Positions 1 through 11,977 of a stretch of 64,000 nt of DNA are shown here, piece after piece (position 1 is the first letter of the stretch; every line of letters begins with the position of its first letter). The notes under the pieces were generated by a model, which saw only the letters and a list, made by a program, of their open reading frames with translations, had not been told where the DNA came from and ran no database searches. Origin of the DNA: Deinandra increscens subsp. villosa. Lineage: Eukaryota > Streptophyta > Magnoliopsida > Asterales > Asteraceae. The translations under genes were made by a program, and so were the position numbers. The stretch lies in assembly GCA_039602395.1 (NCBI GenBank), contig JBCNJP010000017.1, forward strand, positions 24,944,275 to 25,008,274, read 5' to 3'.

Positions 1-625
1 ACCTAGGGATACCTTAGGAACTACTTCAGGGAAGATGTTGTCGCTATGAGTTGAAATGTCGTTGGTGGCAGTTCATCCTCCGTTGAATACCACTAATTCA
101 ACTCGCAGATGTCTAGTCCGGTCGTCAGTTGCATCACTAAGACACTAGAAATCTTCATTATGTCCTTTATCATTGTCCTGATCTTCATTGATATACTAAT
201 TCACTCCATCTAACTACACCTATTCGTCTTATTAGGAAGTCTCAAGTTAGAACATACCACCTGTTGCTTGATAAAGATACTTGTGAAGGACATGTCCAAC
301 ATGCATGCGACTTAGAACGTGCAAGAAGAAATCCAACACAGGAATCGAGAGAGCAGCCCCCTGGATTGTCTCAAGCATAAATTAGCAATCATGTTCTTTC
401 TAAATATTGCACCTCCTTCTGTACCGTCAGTTCCACCTCTGTTAAGTACATCACTCTGTCTTTATCTACGGTTGTCTTCAGAACGTCCGTTCCAGCTGTT
501 AGCAAACAACGATATCTCCAAGGGTGATCTCCGTCCTTAACGTGATATGTAGGTTGACTCATAACACTACAATCTACTAATATAAAAGCAAGTCCCACTT
601 CACAAAGATATAGTCTAAAAATGAC
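1..625. other. No gene recognised
   Basis: I see no convincing gene here. The longest open frames are under 75 codons, overlap on opposite strands and resemble no family I know. It may be decayed repeat. It ends at the TAA target site of the MITE at 629-945. Confidence 0.4.
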
Positions 626-628
626 TAA

Positions 629-945
629 GGGCAGCGGGTATACCGTCGTTTTGCTTGGCGTGATGCCTATGTGGCATCCTCTTCACGGCTTCATGGTATA
701 CCACAAGTGGTGTTCAGGAGTGGTGTGGTGAATTGGTGTGAAGATTTACAGGGAGTGGAGGGAGGGAGTTGTTTGGGTTGGTCTAATCAAAACATTACAC
801 ACATTTTTATCTTATTTAAAGAAATAAAAAATAACTCACTATCACACCATGTATACCACACCTGGTGTTATCAAATTGTGTTATCAAGTCAGCTGCCACG
901 TGACATGATAACACCACCCACAACACCATGGTATACCATATGCCC
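629..945. mobile_element. Tourist-like (PIF/Harbinger) MITE
   Basis: The element is 317 bp and has no coding capacity. Its terminal inverted repeats read GGGCAGCGGGTATACC on the left and, on the opposite strand of the right end, GGGCATATGGTATACC; 13 of 16 positions agree. It is flanked by the trinucleotide TAA at 626-628 and 946-948, the target duplication expected for PIF/Harbinger elements. Inside, further short copies of GGTATACCA and GGTGTT extend the inverted symmetry. Length, TIR start and TAA duplication agree with a Tourist MITE mobilised in trans by a Harbinger transposase. Confidence 0.8.
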
Positions 946-1157
946 TAACTAACATAATAGTAGTGTCCTCTAGTACCTAATCACCTATATGCATTAATTA
1001 AGCAATCAGATTTATATCATAATCATGACATGAAAGCACATAACTCAAATTGGTTACCACATAACAATTAAAATCCTTAGCAATCATGTCCAAGGGTTTC
1101 ATCAAGTATGACCTAGGTCCGCCACTCTTCTTACTTGAAGAGCTACCGTGTCATAGT

Positions 1158-2144
1158 TGTAGGAAAACCGTTCGTAAAATTAAAATAAAATAAATATTTT
1201 ATTCAGTACGATTACAACAAAGAGAATAGAATCTACGCTATTACAATAAAATGGAAATGAAAGAGTCTACTCCTATTAAAATACAGGGAATGAGAAGATT
1301 AAATTACAATACAATTACAAGGAATAAAGAAATACAATACATGGAAATGAAGTAAAAGAATACAAATAAGAGAAAACAATTACAGTGACGAAAATTTTGT
1401 AAAATAAAATGAAACTTTGAAATCAATTTAAGAATTAAAATGAAGACATAAAACTTGAAATGGTTTTGATAAGATTTTAGATGTTTTTGGAAAAACAAAA
1501 CAAGGATTAAGAAATCCTTTGACGAAGGATTCAGGTCAAAACCCGGGCCCCTTAAAACAAATTCCGGGTCTACCAAAGAACCCTCTTTGTTTCCTACGGT
1601 ACAATCGCCTAACCCGTATTGTACAGACGGGATAACTCTATGTTTGAAGTTACCTTCGAGTTCTTGAAGTTCTCGACGAAGGAGATGAAGATTGGAAGAA
1701 ATGATATGAAGATGAGGACGAGAGAAAGAATTTTGTGTATTGAATTCGGTGTGTCTTGCCTCAACTAATCAGGCTGTATTTATAGTGGTAAGGAGGCTTT
1801 TTGAGCACCCAAAAGTTAATTTGTAGTCAAACTTTGCATTAAACGTCTTTAATGCAAATTGATTTCTAATTAACGTGAAATTACCTTAATTAGCTCAAAA
1901 CGCGTGAAGAGCCATCATCCCGGAAGAATACGTGTTTCCGCTTGAACCTTCCGGCTGAACCACACAGGTTTTGCCTGGTCCGTTTCAACTGTTCCACTTG
2001 AACCTTCCTGTTGAACTTCAACCCCATCACAGCTCTCACCCGTTCCGCTTGAACTTCAACTGGAATATTTTCCGGTTGAACTCAGTTCCGTCCGGACCAC
2101 ATATGTCCGCTTGAACCTATCCGCCTAGTCTTCAACCGGACCAA
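1158..2144 (-). repeat. Copia-A 3' LTR, outer part
   Basis: Matches the left two thirds of the LTR at 11978-13484. It starts TGTAGGAAAACC. A TATA-like CTATAAATAC on the minus strand lies at about 1775-1784. Upstream of it in minus orientation, at about 1910-2140, is a cluster of short repeats of the CTTCCGGTTGAAC type. The LTR breaks off at the ACCAA target site and resumes at 6399. Confidence 0.88.
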
Positions 2145-3387
2145 TGATGTGTGGGTTGAAAACCGACCTTTATTGTGCTTAATTCATGAGTGTTAGTTAT
2201 TTTATGCAATTGGATGGTATTATGTTGCGTACTTGAGGATTTTGTAGGTGTTGGTGATTAAAGTGACGGAAATGGCTTTCATTTGGAGTTTTGGGACTAG
2301 AGGTCGAAGTTTGAGAGTGAAATAAATGAAGAAACCAGAAAGTGGATCCACATAGGGCGCTCCTAGTGGCCTTGCAAGCGCTCCAAGCGCTTTCCATTTC
2401 ATGGAACCGCTCCTAGCGGTCTGGTAGGCACTCCATGCGCTGGCTTTCTATATCAGATGGAAAATGCCGCTCCTAGCGGTTTTCAACAATTTACAAGCGT
2501 AGTTTCCAGTAACCAAACCGCTCCTTGCGGTCATCTGGGCGCTCCAAGCGCTGGCCACAGTTGTAAGGAAGCTAGGAGCGGCCTAGGAGGCGCTCCGAGC
2601 GTCGTGACTCCGCGTTTCATTTTTTTTCCAGCAATATTCGGCCCATATATATATTAAAACAAATCATTAGGGTTGGATTATTCAAGAGTGACGGCAAAAA
2701 GAGAACAGAAGAGGCGATTGGGAGATCTCAAATATCATCCGATCATCATTCCAACATCAGAATCTTGTAATCGAATCATGGTTCATTCTTATTATTTAGT
2801 TTTTCCTTTAGTCATGAGTAGCTAAATTTCTTGTAACTGACTTTGGGTGAATAGTCTATTAACATGTGCTTATGATTGATTTTCAACTGTGATGAAGGAC
2901 TCATTTTATGTAATTTGATTCCTTGCAATTAATCGAATTAAAATATTTATTGAATTATGACTTGTGTTGATTTCATCAATTGAATAGATTATCTATTGTG
3001 TGACCTATTGATCGATCTTGATGCATAGTGCAATATTCATATTTAGGTATTCATATAGTCATTGATTCAACAACAACGAATTGAATATCACTTCGATTAA
3101 TTATATGCTGAATAGTGTTTGACATTATTTTCATCTCAATTGTTAATTGGTTTGCACATGTTGATAGACTAGGATCCTGAAGTTGGTTACTTTTTCTTTA
3201 ATTGTTAACAACATCCCACTACAACTCATTTTTTGCATAGGCAACGCAAGCCACTGTTTAATTATTTTCACTTTTTAAACTAATATCAACCATTGTTCCC
3301 TGTGTTTGACCCCTCTTCTTTATATTACAATTAAGTTCTAGATTAGGGTTATTATAAATGTTTTTGGTAGACCTTGACACCGCTACA
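2145..3387 (+). repeat. LARD 5' LTR
   Basis: Starts TGATGTGTGG and ends CGCTACA. It holds a hairpin-word cluster at 2355-2602, an AT-rich TATA-like stretch at about 2644-2657, and a 3' end resembling gypsy LTR ends (CCCTGTGTTTGACC at about 3298). Nearly identical to 5150-6393. Confidence 0.9.
2355..2602. repeat. Cluster of short palindromic GC-rich words in LARD LTR
   Basis: At least eight copies of related 11-15 bp words such as CCGCTCCTAGCGG and AGCGCTCCAAGCGCT sit in about 250 bp of otherwise AT-rich DNA. Most can form a hairpin with a CCT or CCAA loop. The cluster ends about 40 bp before the TATA-like sequence. The second LTR carries the same cluster at 5360-5607 with single-base differences. 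Confidence 0.85.
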
Positions 3388-5149
3388 AACCCTCATGAGA
3401 CACAACTCGTCCACCCGAGCTATCGGGGGGGTTTAACGGCTTGTTGCATATGCTAAATGCAACCGTGATTCCTACGAAAGTGAGTTAGGTCTTTTATTGT
3501 TTTCTTGTGAGTTTTGACTTTTGCAGATTTTGATTAGCTACGAATGAGGTGCATGTGACTCGAGTTCGAAAACTGAAGATGTTTAATCGGGTGATGTATT
3601 CTCTCCATAACTTGAGTAGTTATCATTGTTGGATGGTGTGAATATAATGGTGATTTTTCTGGGAGGTTGGGAGGTGTTGAGATTTTAAGGGTTGGTTAAG
3701 TTAGTAAAAGCACACATCGGGTTAAGAGGGGTGTTTGGAGGATTCATTTGAGACTGTTTTAATTATCTTTTGTGAAAAACCCATACATTGGGGACAATGT
3801 ATCCCAAGTGTGGGGATGGGGAAGCACATTTGGAGAATTTGGAGAAATGATGCAAATTGCAAAAACTTAAGAATTTGAAAAAATTTGAAATTTTAAAATT
3901 TTTCTCCAAAATGGTGGAACGGTTGGATGGTTGAATCCTGGGGGTTAAAAATTGATCTCTTAGAGTGGCTATAAATAGTTATTTAGTGACTTTTGGGTTG
4001 GTGGTACGCTTGAAAGAATGCCTAAATAGGGTGAGCTAAGCCTTAGGTAGCAAACTTGCATGATCATGTCGGTAACCCTAATCCCACCGTTTCCGTGAGT
4101 ACATATTGAGCCTTATTTGTTATAGATGACTAGATATTTTGAGGGAACCTTGGGGTAGCATATTCTTGTAGAACTTGTGTCACGTATACTTGTCGAGATC
4201 ATGAACCGGAATTTGCACAAAAGTGATTGAGGCATTAGGATTAACCCCTTTGCTGTTTTTAGCCTTTCTTTTTGTTTAATTCCCTACCCTACATTATCCC
4301 TTAGATGCCCTGTTGAGCCTTAGCTGTTTCATTTGTTGACCCATTTAACCCATATCCCTTTTCTGTTTAGCCTTTGTTTTTATTGTTAAACCGTGTGATG
4401 AAATCTGAGCTCGATCCGATTGGTTGTCTTAGTTTCTGTTTTATAGCAATTATAGCTCAGTTTAGTAGGAATCGGAACTTCACTTGAGTTCGTTGCTGTG
4501 AGAAAAAAAAAGAAGAAGAAGAAGAGAAAATTCAGAAAATGCTAATTAATTAGGTCAAGTTTGACCAAAGTATGAGGTACAAAAAAAAATGATAGTAGTT
4601 GTTAACGGGTCAATCCGACCCATTGTGCTTAGTTAGTGAATAATTGATAGCGTGGTCAGTCATATTTCATTCACTTTAGCCACTTGAAAATCCCTAATCC
4701 CTACCTTAACCCCGAGCCTGACATTACAACCCATTTAAGTCCTCTTGATTTGTGTATTGTTTCGTGTTGGTTGGTGGAGACTTGATCATGATACAAGCTT
4801 ATGCTAAGATTGTTGCACCAACGGTTGAGTGATCACAAAATATAGCACATTATTTGCTATTCCAGATACAACTAAGAGGAGTGTGCATTGCGAGGGGCGT
4901 GTGTCGTGCAAGAGAGCAGCCATAGGTTTAGTAAACTTTATTTGGGCATTGCGGGTCTGTGTTATGGATGGTTGAAAAGTTACTCAATTGGTAAAATTCT
5001 ATTGAAGTGTAAATCTTTATTGAGATCGGTTATAGCCTCGGGATGGAATTGTGGAATGGATTTGGTGGTTATGTGCTTCGTTTTTGAAAATGGTTTTAAT
5101 TTAAAAAACAGTCTCACTTGAGGGCAAGTGAGAAGCAAGTGTGGGGATG
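3388..5149 (+). other. LARD internal region, non-coding
   Basis: Nothing here codes for more than about 77 codons and no gag or pol motif is visible. Two purine-rich tracts (about 3791-3820 and 5130-5149) and an A/G-rich stretch at 4501-4530 are present. I see no recognisable primer-binding site after the left LTR. Confidence 0.6.
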
Positions 5150-6393
5150 TGATGTGTGGGTTGAAAACCGACCTTTATTGTGCTTAATTCATGAGTGTTA
5201 GTTATTTTATGCAATTGGATGGTATTATGTTGCGTACTTGAGGATTTTGTAGGTGTTGGTGATTAAAGTGACGGAAATGGCTTTCATTTGGAGTTTTGGG
5301 ACTACAGGTCGAAGTTTGAGAGTGAAATAAATGAAGAAACCAGAAAGTGGATCCACATAGGGCGCTCCTAGTGGCCTTGCAAGCGCTCCAAGCGCTTTCC
5401 ATTTCATGGAACCGCTCCTAGCGGTCTGGTAGGCGCTCCATGCGCTGGCTTTCTATATCAGATGGAAAATGCCGCTCCTAGCGGTTTTCAACAATTTACA
5501 AGCGTAGTTTCCAGTAACCAAACCGCTCCTTGCGGTCATCTGGGCGCTCCAAGCGCTGGCCACAGTTGTAAGGAAGCTAGGAGCGGCCTAGGAGGCGCTC
5601 CGAGCGTCGTGACTCCGCGTTTCATTTTTTTTCCAGCAATATTCGGCCCATATATATATTAAAACAAATCATTAGGGTTGGATTATTCAAGAGTGACGGC
5701 AAAAAGAGAACAGAAGAGGCGATTGGGAGATCTCAAATATCATCCGATCATCATTCCAACATCAGAATCTTGTAATCGAATCATGGTTCATTCTTATGAT
5801 TTAGTTTTTCCTTTAGTCATGAGTAGCTAAATTTCTTGTAACTGACTTTGGGTGAATAGTCTATTGACATGTGCTTATGATTGATTTTCAACTGTGATGA
5901 ATGACTCATTTTATGTAATTTGATTCCTTGCAATTAATCGAATTAAAATATTTATTGAATTATGACTTGTGTTGATTTCATCAATTGAATAGATTATCTA
6001 TTGTGTGACCTATTGATCGATCTTGATGCATAGTGCAGTATTCATATTTAGGTATTCATATAGTCATTGATTCAACAACAACGAATTGAATATCACTTCG
6101 ATTAATTATATGCTGAATAGTGTTTGACATTATTTTCATCTCAATTGTTAATTGGTTTGCACATGTTGATAGACTAGGATCCTGAAGTTGGTTACTTTTT
6201 CTTTAATTGTTAACAACATCCCACTACAACTCATTTTTTGCATAGGCAACGCAAGCCACTGTTTAATTATTTTCACTTTTTAAACTAATATCAACCATTG
6301 TTCCCTGTGTTCGACCCCTCTTCTTTATATTACAATTAAGTTCTAGATTAGGGTTATTATAAATGTTTTTGGTAGACCTTGACACCGCTATCA
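5150..6393 (+). repeat. LARD 3' LTR
   Basis: Near-identical copy of 2145-3387, ending CGCTATCA, with one extra base against the 5' copy at its terminus, followed by the ACCAA target duplication. Confidence 0.9.
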
Positions 6394-6398
6394 ACCAA

Positions 6399-6895
6399 CT
6401 TCCGGTTGAACTCAAAAATAATAAGGCGGCTCTCATGCGGCTCGCGGCGATGCGAAGTGCAAAGTGCATCATCAAAGCGCCACATTGCGCCCATACGCCC
6501 ACGCCATGCGCGTGCGCGTGTGCGAGTGCGGGTGCGAGTTAGGGGTGCTTCGCACCTCTCAGGGTCCAAGGGATGTGTCCTACTAAAGGAAACAATAGTT
6601 GGTAAGGTTCCCACCTTATAAACCACTTTTGGTTTCATTACCCAACCAATGTGGGATGAGTTCCACTTCATTTCTCTCTTAAAATTCGCAGCTTTGAACC
6701 CTCAACTATGAGCCTCGATATCTCATTCATACGAGCTCAGATTTGGACGTGGTTTGATGCATTGGAAAGCCCTCACAATATACTACACAAACCCATAAAA
6801 ATACAGAGACAACAACCTATGTTATCTGTATTTTATTTTAGTCCAATGTTGGTGAAAAACTCATTTCCACTAGTTTTTCTCTCAAAATTCCAACA
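6399..6895 (-). repeat. Copia-A 3' LTR, inner part
   Basis: Continues the LTR interrupted at 2144 and matches about 12960-13484. It ends CCAACA (TGTTGG on the minus strand). The internal sequence to its right gives a minus-strand purine tract (ATGTGGGGTAT) directly before the LTR, as expected for priming plus-strand synthesis. Confidence 0.88.
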
Positions 6896-7433
6896 ATACC
6901 CCACATGAATGGGTATCGATCTATTCTTCAAGAATCAAAGGAAATTTTGGCAGTCTAGTATTGCAGGATAGGTAGGGGTCCCATTTGAACCTTCCCTTGT
7001 GAAGCATACTTGGGTTACTAGTGTTTGGTAGACGCGATGTCTTTGAACCAACCGACCGTTTGTGTAACCGTTATTATACTCACACAATACGTTCCCTAAC
7101 TTTGTTAGCCCTCATTGTCATGTCCAATCATGGTCCTGGAACACTTGCCTGGTTCTTCTAGAGCTCTAGGATTTGTGCCCAACAAATCCATTCGAAGCGA
7201 CCACACTTCTCTCTTGCATATGTGATTACCACAATCAATAAAAGCATTGGTATTATGATTTACTCAAAATCATCAGTGACTTACACAAAGTCATTGACCA
7301 TTGTATGCTTAACCTCACACATTTCACTGTTTGGTGATATGAATGGACTAGGAAGTACACAACTCCCTTTTAAAATTTTAGGGTACTCCCCCACAGTGTC
7401 TGTAGCCAATGCAATCAGGTTGTCCTATTGAAC

Positions 7434-8807
7434 CTAGAGCCTGGGATATCCATTTTCACAGGTTAGGTTTTCCTTCGTACCAGCTTTCAACCCAATGGGC
7501 TTTAGTCCCATTCCCCTTGACGACTTCAAAACTAACTCTTTGCTTAAGCCTTTTGTAAACGGATCCGTAGTGTTATCCTTTGACTTCACATAGTCAATTG
7601 AGATAACTCTGGTAGAGATTAGTTGTCGTACCGTATTATGTCTACATCTAATGTGCCTTGATTTGCCATTGTGCATCGCTGATTGGGCGTGCCCAATTGC
7701 CGATTTACTGTCACAATGTATGCAAATAGCTGTCATTGGCTTAGGCCACCTAGGAATTTCTTCCACAAATTGACGTAGCCATTCCGCCTCTTCACCAGAC
7801 TTATCCAAGGCGATAAACTCAGATTCCATTATGGACCGCGCTATAATAGTTTGCTTAGCCGATTTCTAAGCAATAGTCGCGCCACCAAGCGTGAACACAT
7901 ACCCGCTTGTTGATTTGGAATCCTTTATATCCGAAATCCAATTCGCATCGTAGTATCCTTCGATAACTACTGGATCTCGGGTGTAATGTAGTCCATAGTC
8001 TCCCGTGTATCTTAAGTACCTTAGTAAACGAGTCATTGCTCTCCAGTGTACCGCGCACGGATTACTCGTGTACCAGCTTAGTCTGCTCACAGCATAAGCC
8101 AAATCTGGTCTGGTACATGTCATAAGATACATTAGACTGCCAATAACGCTTGAGTACTCCAACTGAGCAACCCCTTTTCCTCTATTCTTAGCAAGATGAA
8201 GGGTAGTATCAACCGGAGTTTGAGACACACTCTTATCTCCTGCGTTGAACTTCTCAAGGATTTTGTCCACATAGTGAGATTGACTCAAGACAATACCATT
8301 TGGGGTTCTGATGATTTTTACACCGAGTATCACATCTGCGAGCCCCATGTCGTTCATGTCAAATTTCGCTTTCAACATGTCTTTAGTAGCTTTGACCATC
8401 TTATCATCACTCCCAACGATAAGCATGTCATCTACATAGAGACATAGAATCACATAACCTCTAGGTGTCTCTTTCGCATAGACACACTTATCGCACTCAT
8501 TTAATTTGAGTCAGTTATCAAGCATGACATGGTCAAACTTCTGGTGCCATTGTTTCAGAGCTTGCTTCAAGCCATACAAATACTTGACGAGTCTACATAC
8601 CTTGCCTTCATAGAAAGTGGCGGTAAAACCCCCAGGTTGTTTCATGTAGATCTCTTCATCTAAATCACCGTTTAGGAACACGGTCTTTACATCCATTTTG
8701 TGAACCTCCAAATTTTGTAAAGCCGCTATAGCAAGCACCAACCTTATCGAGGTTATGCGAGTAACAGGTGAGTAAGTATCAAAGTAATCCAGACCCTCCT
8801 TTTGCAT
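7434..8807 (-). pseudogene. Copia-A reverse transcriptase and RNase H (broken)
   Basis: Three open segments read in order on the minus strand. 8807-8511 carries the copia RT start (YFDTYSPVTR, MDVKTVFLNGDL, GGF, YGLKQA). 8453-7866 carries the catalytic LYVDDMLIVGSDD motif, TCTRPDLAYAVSRLSW and the RNase H start YDANW...KSTSGYVFTLGG. 7829-7434 carries the RNase H end (HCDSKSAIGHAQ, GKSRHIRCRHNTVR, KDNTTDPFTKGL). A conserved Trp after TLGGATIA has become TAG, and the segment 8510-8454 also has a break. The protein would copy element RNA into cDNA inside virus-like particles. It looks Tork/Tnt1-like, though lineage assignment by eye is tentative. It cannot make a full enzyme. Confidence 0.85.
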
Positions 8808-9233
8808 GTATCATTTGATCACTAGCCTCGCCTTATACTTGTCAATGGAGCCATCCGTTTTTATCTTCTTCTTGAATATCCACCAATATCCAAGTGGTTT
8901 GCAACCATTAGGAAGATTGACAAGCTCCTAAGTGTAGTTCTACAAGATAGACTCTATCTCACACTTGATGGCTTCTTTTCATTGAGGCCCATCTGGAGAG
9001 GTTACCACCTCGCGGTAGGTATTGGGATCATCCTCAACCATGTAAGCCGTGAAGTCAGGTCCAACGGATTTTTCAACTCTTTTTCGCTTACTTCGTCTAA
9101 GCTCACCCTCATTAGATGTAGGCCGTTCATGAACCTTGTTACTAACACATGGTTGTTCATGAGCCTAGTCACCAACTAATGGATCTTCACGAGTCTCGTC
9201 ACTAACAAATGGTTTCGATGAACTCGCGCATTC

Positions 9234-10141
9234 TCATGACAAACACGGGAACACATTTTCAAAGAATGAAGCATTCCTTGATTCCATGATAGTGTCTTCG
9301 TGTATATCGGCATTTTTTGAGTTATGGACAAGAAACCGATATGCACTACTCTTTTCAGTGTAGCCAATGAACACACATTCCACTGTTTTGGGTCCTAACC
9401 TTTGCACCTTAGGCAAAGGAGCTAAAACTTTAGCTAGGCACCCCCACACTTTCAAGTATTTGTAGGATGGCGTTATGTCCGTTCACAATTCATAAGGAGT
9501 TTTGTCCTTATCTTTGCGGGGTATCTTATTTAAAAGATAGTTAGCCGTTAATATGGCTTCCCCCCACATGCCTAGGCTCATCCCAGAACTATTCAACATG
9601 ACATTTATCATCTCATTCAATGTATGATTCTTTCGTTCCGCCATGCCATTTGATTGTGGAGAGTAAGGTCAGTGGTCTTATGGACAATTTCACTTTGTGC
9701 ACATAAGTCCGCAAATGGTGAAACGTATTCACCTCCTCTATCACTCCACACAACCTTGATTTTCTTGTTGAGTTGATTCTCAACCTCGTTCTTAAACAAG
9801 ACAAACTTGTTTATTGCTTCATCCTTACTCTTAAATAAGTATACATAGCAATATCGTAAACTATCATCAATAAATGTGATGAAGTACTTGTTTCCACCAC
9901 GCATGGAGACGACTTTCAAGTCACACACATCTGTGTGAATTAAGTCTAGGGGTTCGGTTATTCGTTCAACCGACTTAAACGATGATCTTGTAAGTTTGAA
10001 TTCGACACACGTTTCACTTTTTGAGTTCGAGTCTATTTTAAAATTTGGCAACCATTTTAAATTCATTAAACGACACACTGAATTTAAATTGATTTGTCTT
10101 AATCTACCACGCCACATATTTGAATCATAAAACTCAATCAT
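9234..10141 (-). pseudogene. Copia-A integrase (broken)
   Basis: On the minus strand 10141-9617 has integrase core features: EPLDLIHTDVCDLK, KYFITFIDD and VVWSDRGGEYVSPF, giving the first two catalytic acidic residues. The following Gln-Asn-Gly region is altered to HNQMAWRNE. 9455-9234 continues with KVWGCLAKV and the CVFIGYTEKS motif typical of the copia integrase C-terminal part. The two pieces are in different frames with stops between, so the enzyme is dead. It would have inserted the cDNA into chromosomes. Confidence 0.82.
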
Positions 10142-10327
10142 ATAAGTAGAAGAGGAGGCTTTCGCAATTTATTTAATCACCATGGTAGACAATTTAAACA
10201 TAGAGTTTTGGGCATAGCCCTTGTCTACAAACATGTCGTTTTTGGTCAAAACGACCTTATCAGACTCGATCACAATGCAAAATCCGAACTTGTTGAGAAG
10301 CCATCCAAAAACAAGATTTTTCCTGAT

Positions 10328-11533
10328 TTATGGCACGTACAGAACATTGCTCAACGTGAGTTCCTTCTCGGAAGTGAACTTTAAGACCACGTTGCCTTCA
10401 CCCATGATGTCGACAGTAGCTTTATTCCCCATGTAAAGTTTCTCGGTCCCCTTTGCCTTTTTACACGTACTAAAGAGGGACTTGTCTCCACACACGTGGC
10501 GGGTGGCACCGGTGTCAACATACCAGCAAGGGTTCTCCCCCACAATGTTGACTTCAGATTTGAAGGTAGACGCCTCCGTGATCATGGCCACCGGTGGCAT
10601 GTCATTCTCCACAATGTGAGCGCACTCACGTTGAGGTTTCGGGCACTGATCCGCCCGATGACCATGCCCCCCCCCCACAGTTGTAGCACTTTCCATAAAA
10701 CTTTAAAGGCTTCTTTTTCACAACCCCTTTCTTTGGTGGCAAGTGCTCCACTGATTTTCCTTTGCCTTTGGCATTGGCCCCACCCTTTCGCTTGCTTCCT
10801 TTAGAAGATTGACCAACTTCCACCATATTAACCTTCGTCATAGCTTGGGTAGCGGTGGCCTTCTGAGCCGTCTTATTGTCCTCCTTGATACGAAGACGGA
10901 CTATGAGATCCTTAATGGTCATCGCCTTTCTTTTGTGTTTAAGACACTTATTAAACTCAAGCCACGAAGGCGGAAGCTTTTCAATCATTGCCGCCACTTG
11001 AAACATCTCACAAAGAGACATACCCTCCGCGTGGACCTCATGTAGTATAATTTAAAGCTCTTGGACTTGGCTCATGACCGTTTTATTATCAACCATTTTG
11101 TAGTCCAAGAAATGGGCTACCACGAATTTATTCGTGCCAGCATCCTCAGTTTTATACTTCTTGTCTAAAGACTCCCACAATTCTTTGGAAGTCTTGAACA
11201 CCGAGTAGACATTATACAATGAATCCACGAGGCCGTTCAACACATAGTTATGACACAAGTTGTCCAAATGCTTCCAAGCTTCGACAGTGCTAACGGTTTC
11301 AACATTGGATTCCCTTCCTTAAGTTGGGGAGCGGACTCCCTGAGACACCTCGCAAGGTTTAAGGTGGTTAAGTAGAACAACATCTTCTGTTGCCACCTTT
11401 TGAATTGCAAGCCCGAGAACTTCTCGGGCTTTTCGGCATAACTCGTGATGGTGTTGGCTATTATGCCACTTTGGGTGCCAACCGATGGTGTTTCCTTAGG
11501 CTTCCCGACCGTCTTTTCAATTTCGTTAGTCAT
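10328..11533 (-). pseudogene. Copia-A gag and aspartic protease (broken)
   Basis: Gag begins at the minus-strand ATG at 11533 (MTNEIEKTVGK, then FSGLQFKRWQQKMLFYL, a UBN2-type copia gag signature). A frameshift lies near 11260, an in-frame TAA at about 11052-11054, and the frame continues 11021-10626 with a zinc knuckle beginning FYGKCYNCGG. There a run of ten C (10667-10676; G on the coding strand) shifts the frame, and the knuckle end HRADQCPKP is read in the 10696-10328 frame. The protease follows with WYVDTGATRHVCGD, whose DTG is the active-site triad. The mixture of frames shows the locus is dead. Confidence 0.85.
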
Positions 11534-11977
11534 TATTTTGAAATGAAAAACTACACAAGTTAATATTCAGAAATTTATTTAAAACGCGTACATTTAAAAT
11601 GTAAGAAAAACCTCGAACTAGTGGACGGTTTTCGAGGAGTAGAAGAGAGTTTTTAATCTTTAAACTCACACGTCTAAAGAGATTAAAGTCCAACGAATGG
11701 ACGATTTAGTGTGTAATAAAAGTATAAAACTTCCAACTTTTGGAGGTTAAAAGGTTTTAAAAGAAAACTTTTTATAACGTCCAACTAATGTGGATGTTAA
11801 AGTTTTATCGTAACCGACAACTCGTTTGATTCTAAGACAAACTTTGAGTCAAAACGAGTTAAAAATATTTATTTTTAAAACACTAAATCACCTCGAGAAA
11901 TCTAAGTCCAACTTTAAGACTCGAGGCAATGAAGTTTTTATAAAAATAAACGGTGTTTAAAAAAATTGTTTTAAGTT
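11534..11977 (-). other. Copia-A leader between 5' LTR and gag
   Basis: About 440 bp of AT-rich non-coding DNA. The first bases after the LTR do not match the usual initiator-tRNA primer site, perhaps through mutation. No other signal seen. Confidence 0.5.

Larger units (their letters stand above)
2145..6393 (+). mobile_element. Non-autonomous LTR retrotransposon (LARD, Ty3/gypsy-like) nested in Copia-A
   Basis: Two direct repeats of about 1.24 kb (2145-3387 and 5150-6393) bound a 1.76-kb internal region without ORFs. The ends are TG...CA and the 5-bp duplication ACCAA lies at 2140-2144 and 6394-6398; removing the insert restores the Copia-A LTR sequence seen at about 12960. A purine-rich AGTGTGGGGATG directly precedes the right LTR, giving plus orientation, and an earlier GGGGACAATG...AAGTGTGGGGA tract at about 3791-3820 resembles the region before the 3' LTR of Athila/Tat gypsy elements. 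By eye the LTRs differ at about eight sites, so the insertion is recent. With no gag or pol it must have moved in trans. Confidence 0.88.

Noticed and set aside
4888..5121. 77-codon ORF in the LARD interior
   Set aside because: No similarity to gag or any known protein, and it lies next to the polypurine tract in non-coding sequence.
7222..7431. Plus-strand ORFs inside Copia-A (also at 8196, 10496, 10809)
   Set aside because: They are antisense shadows of the copia gag-pol on the minus strand.
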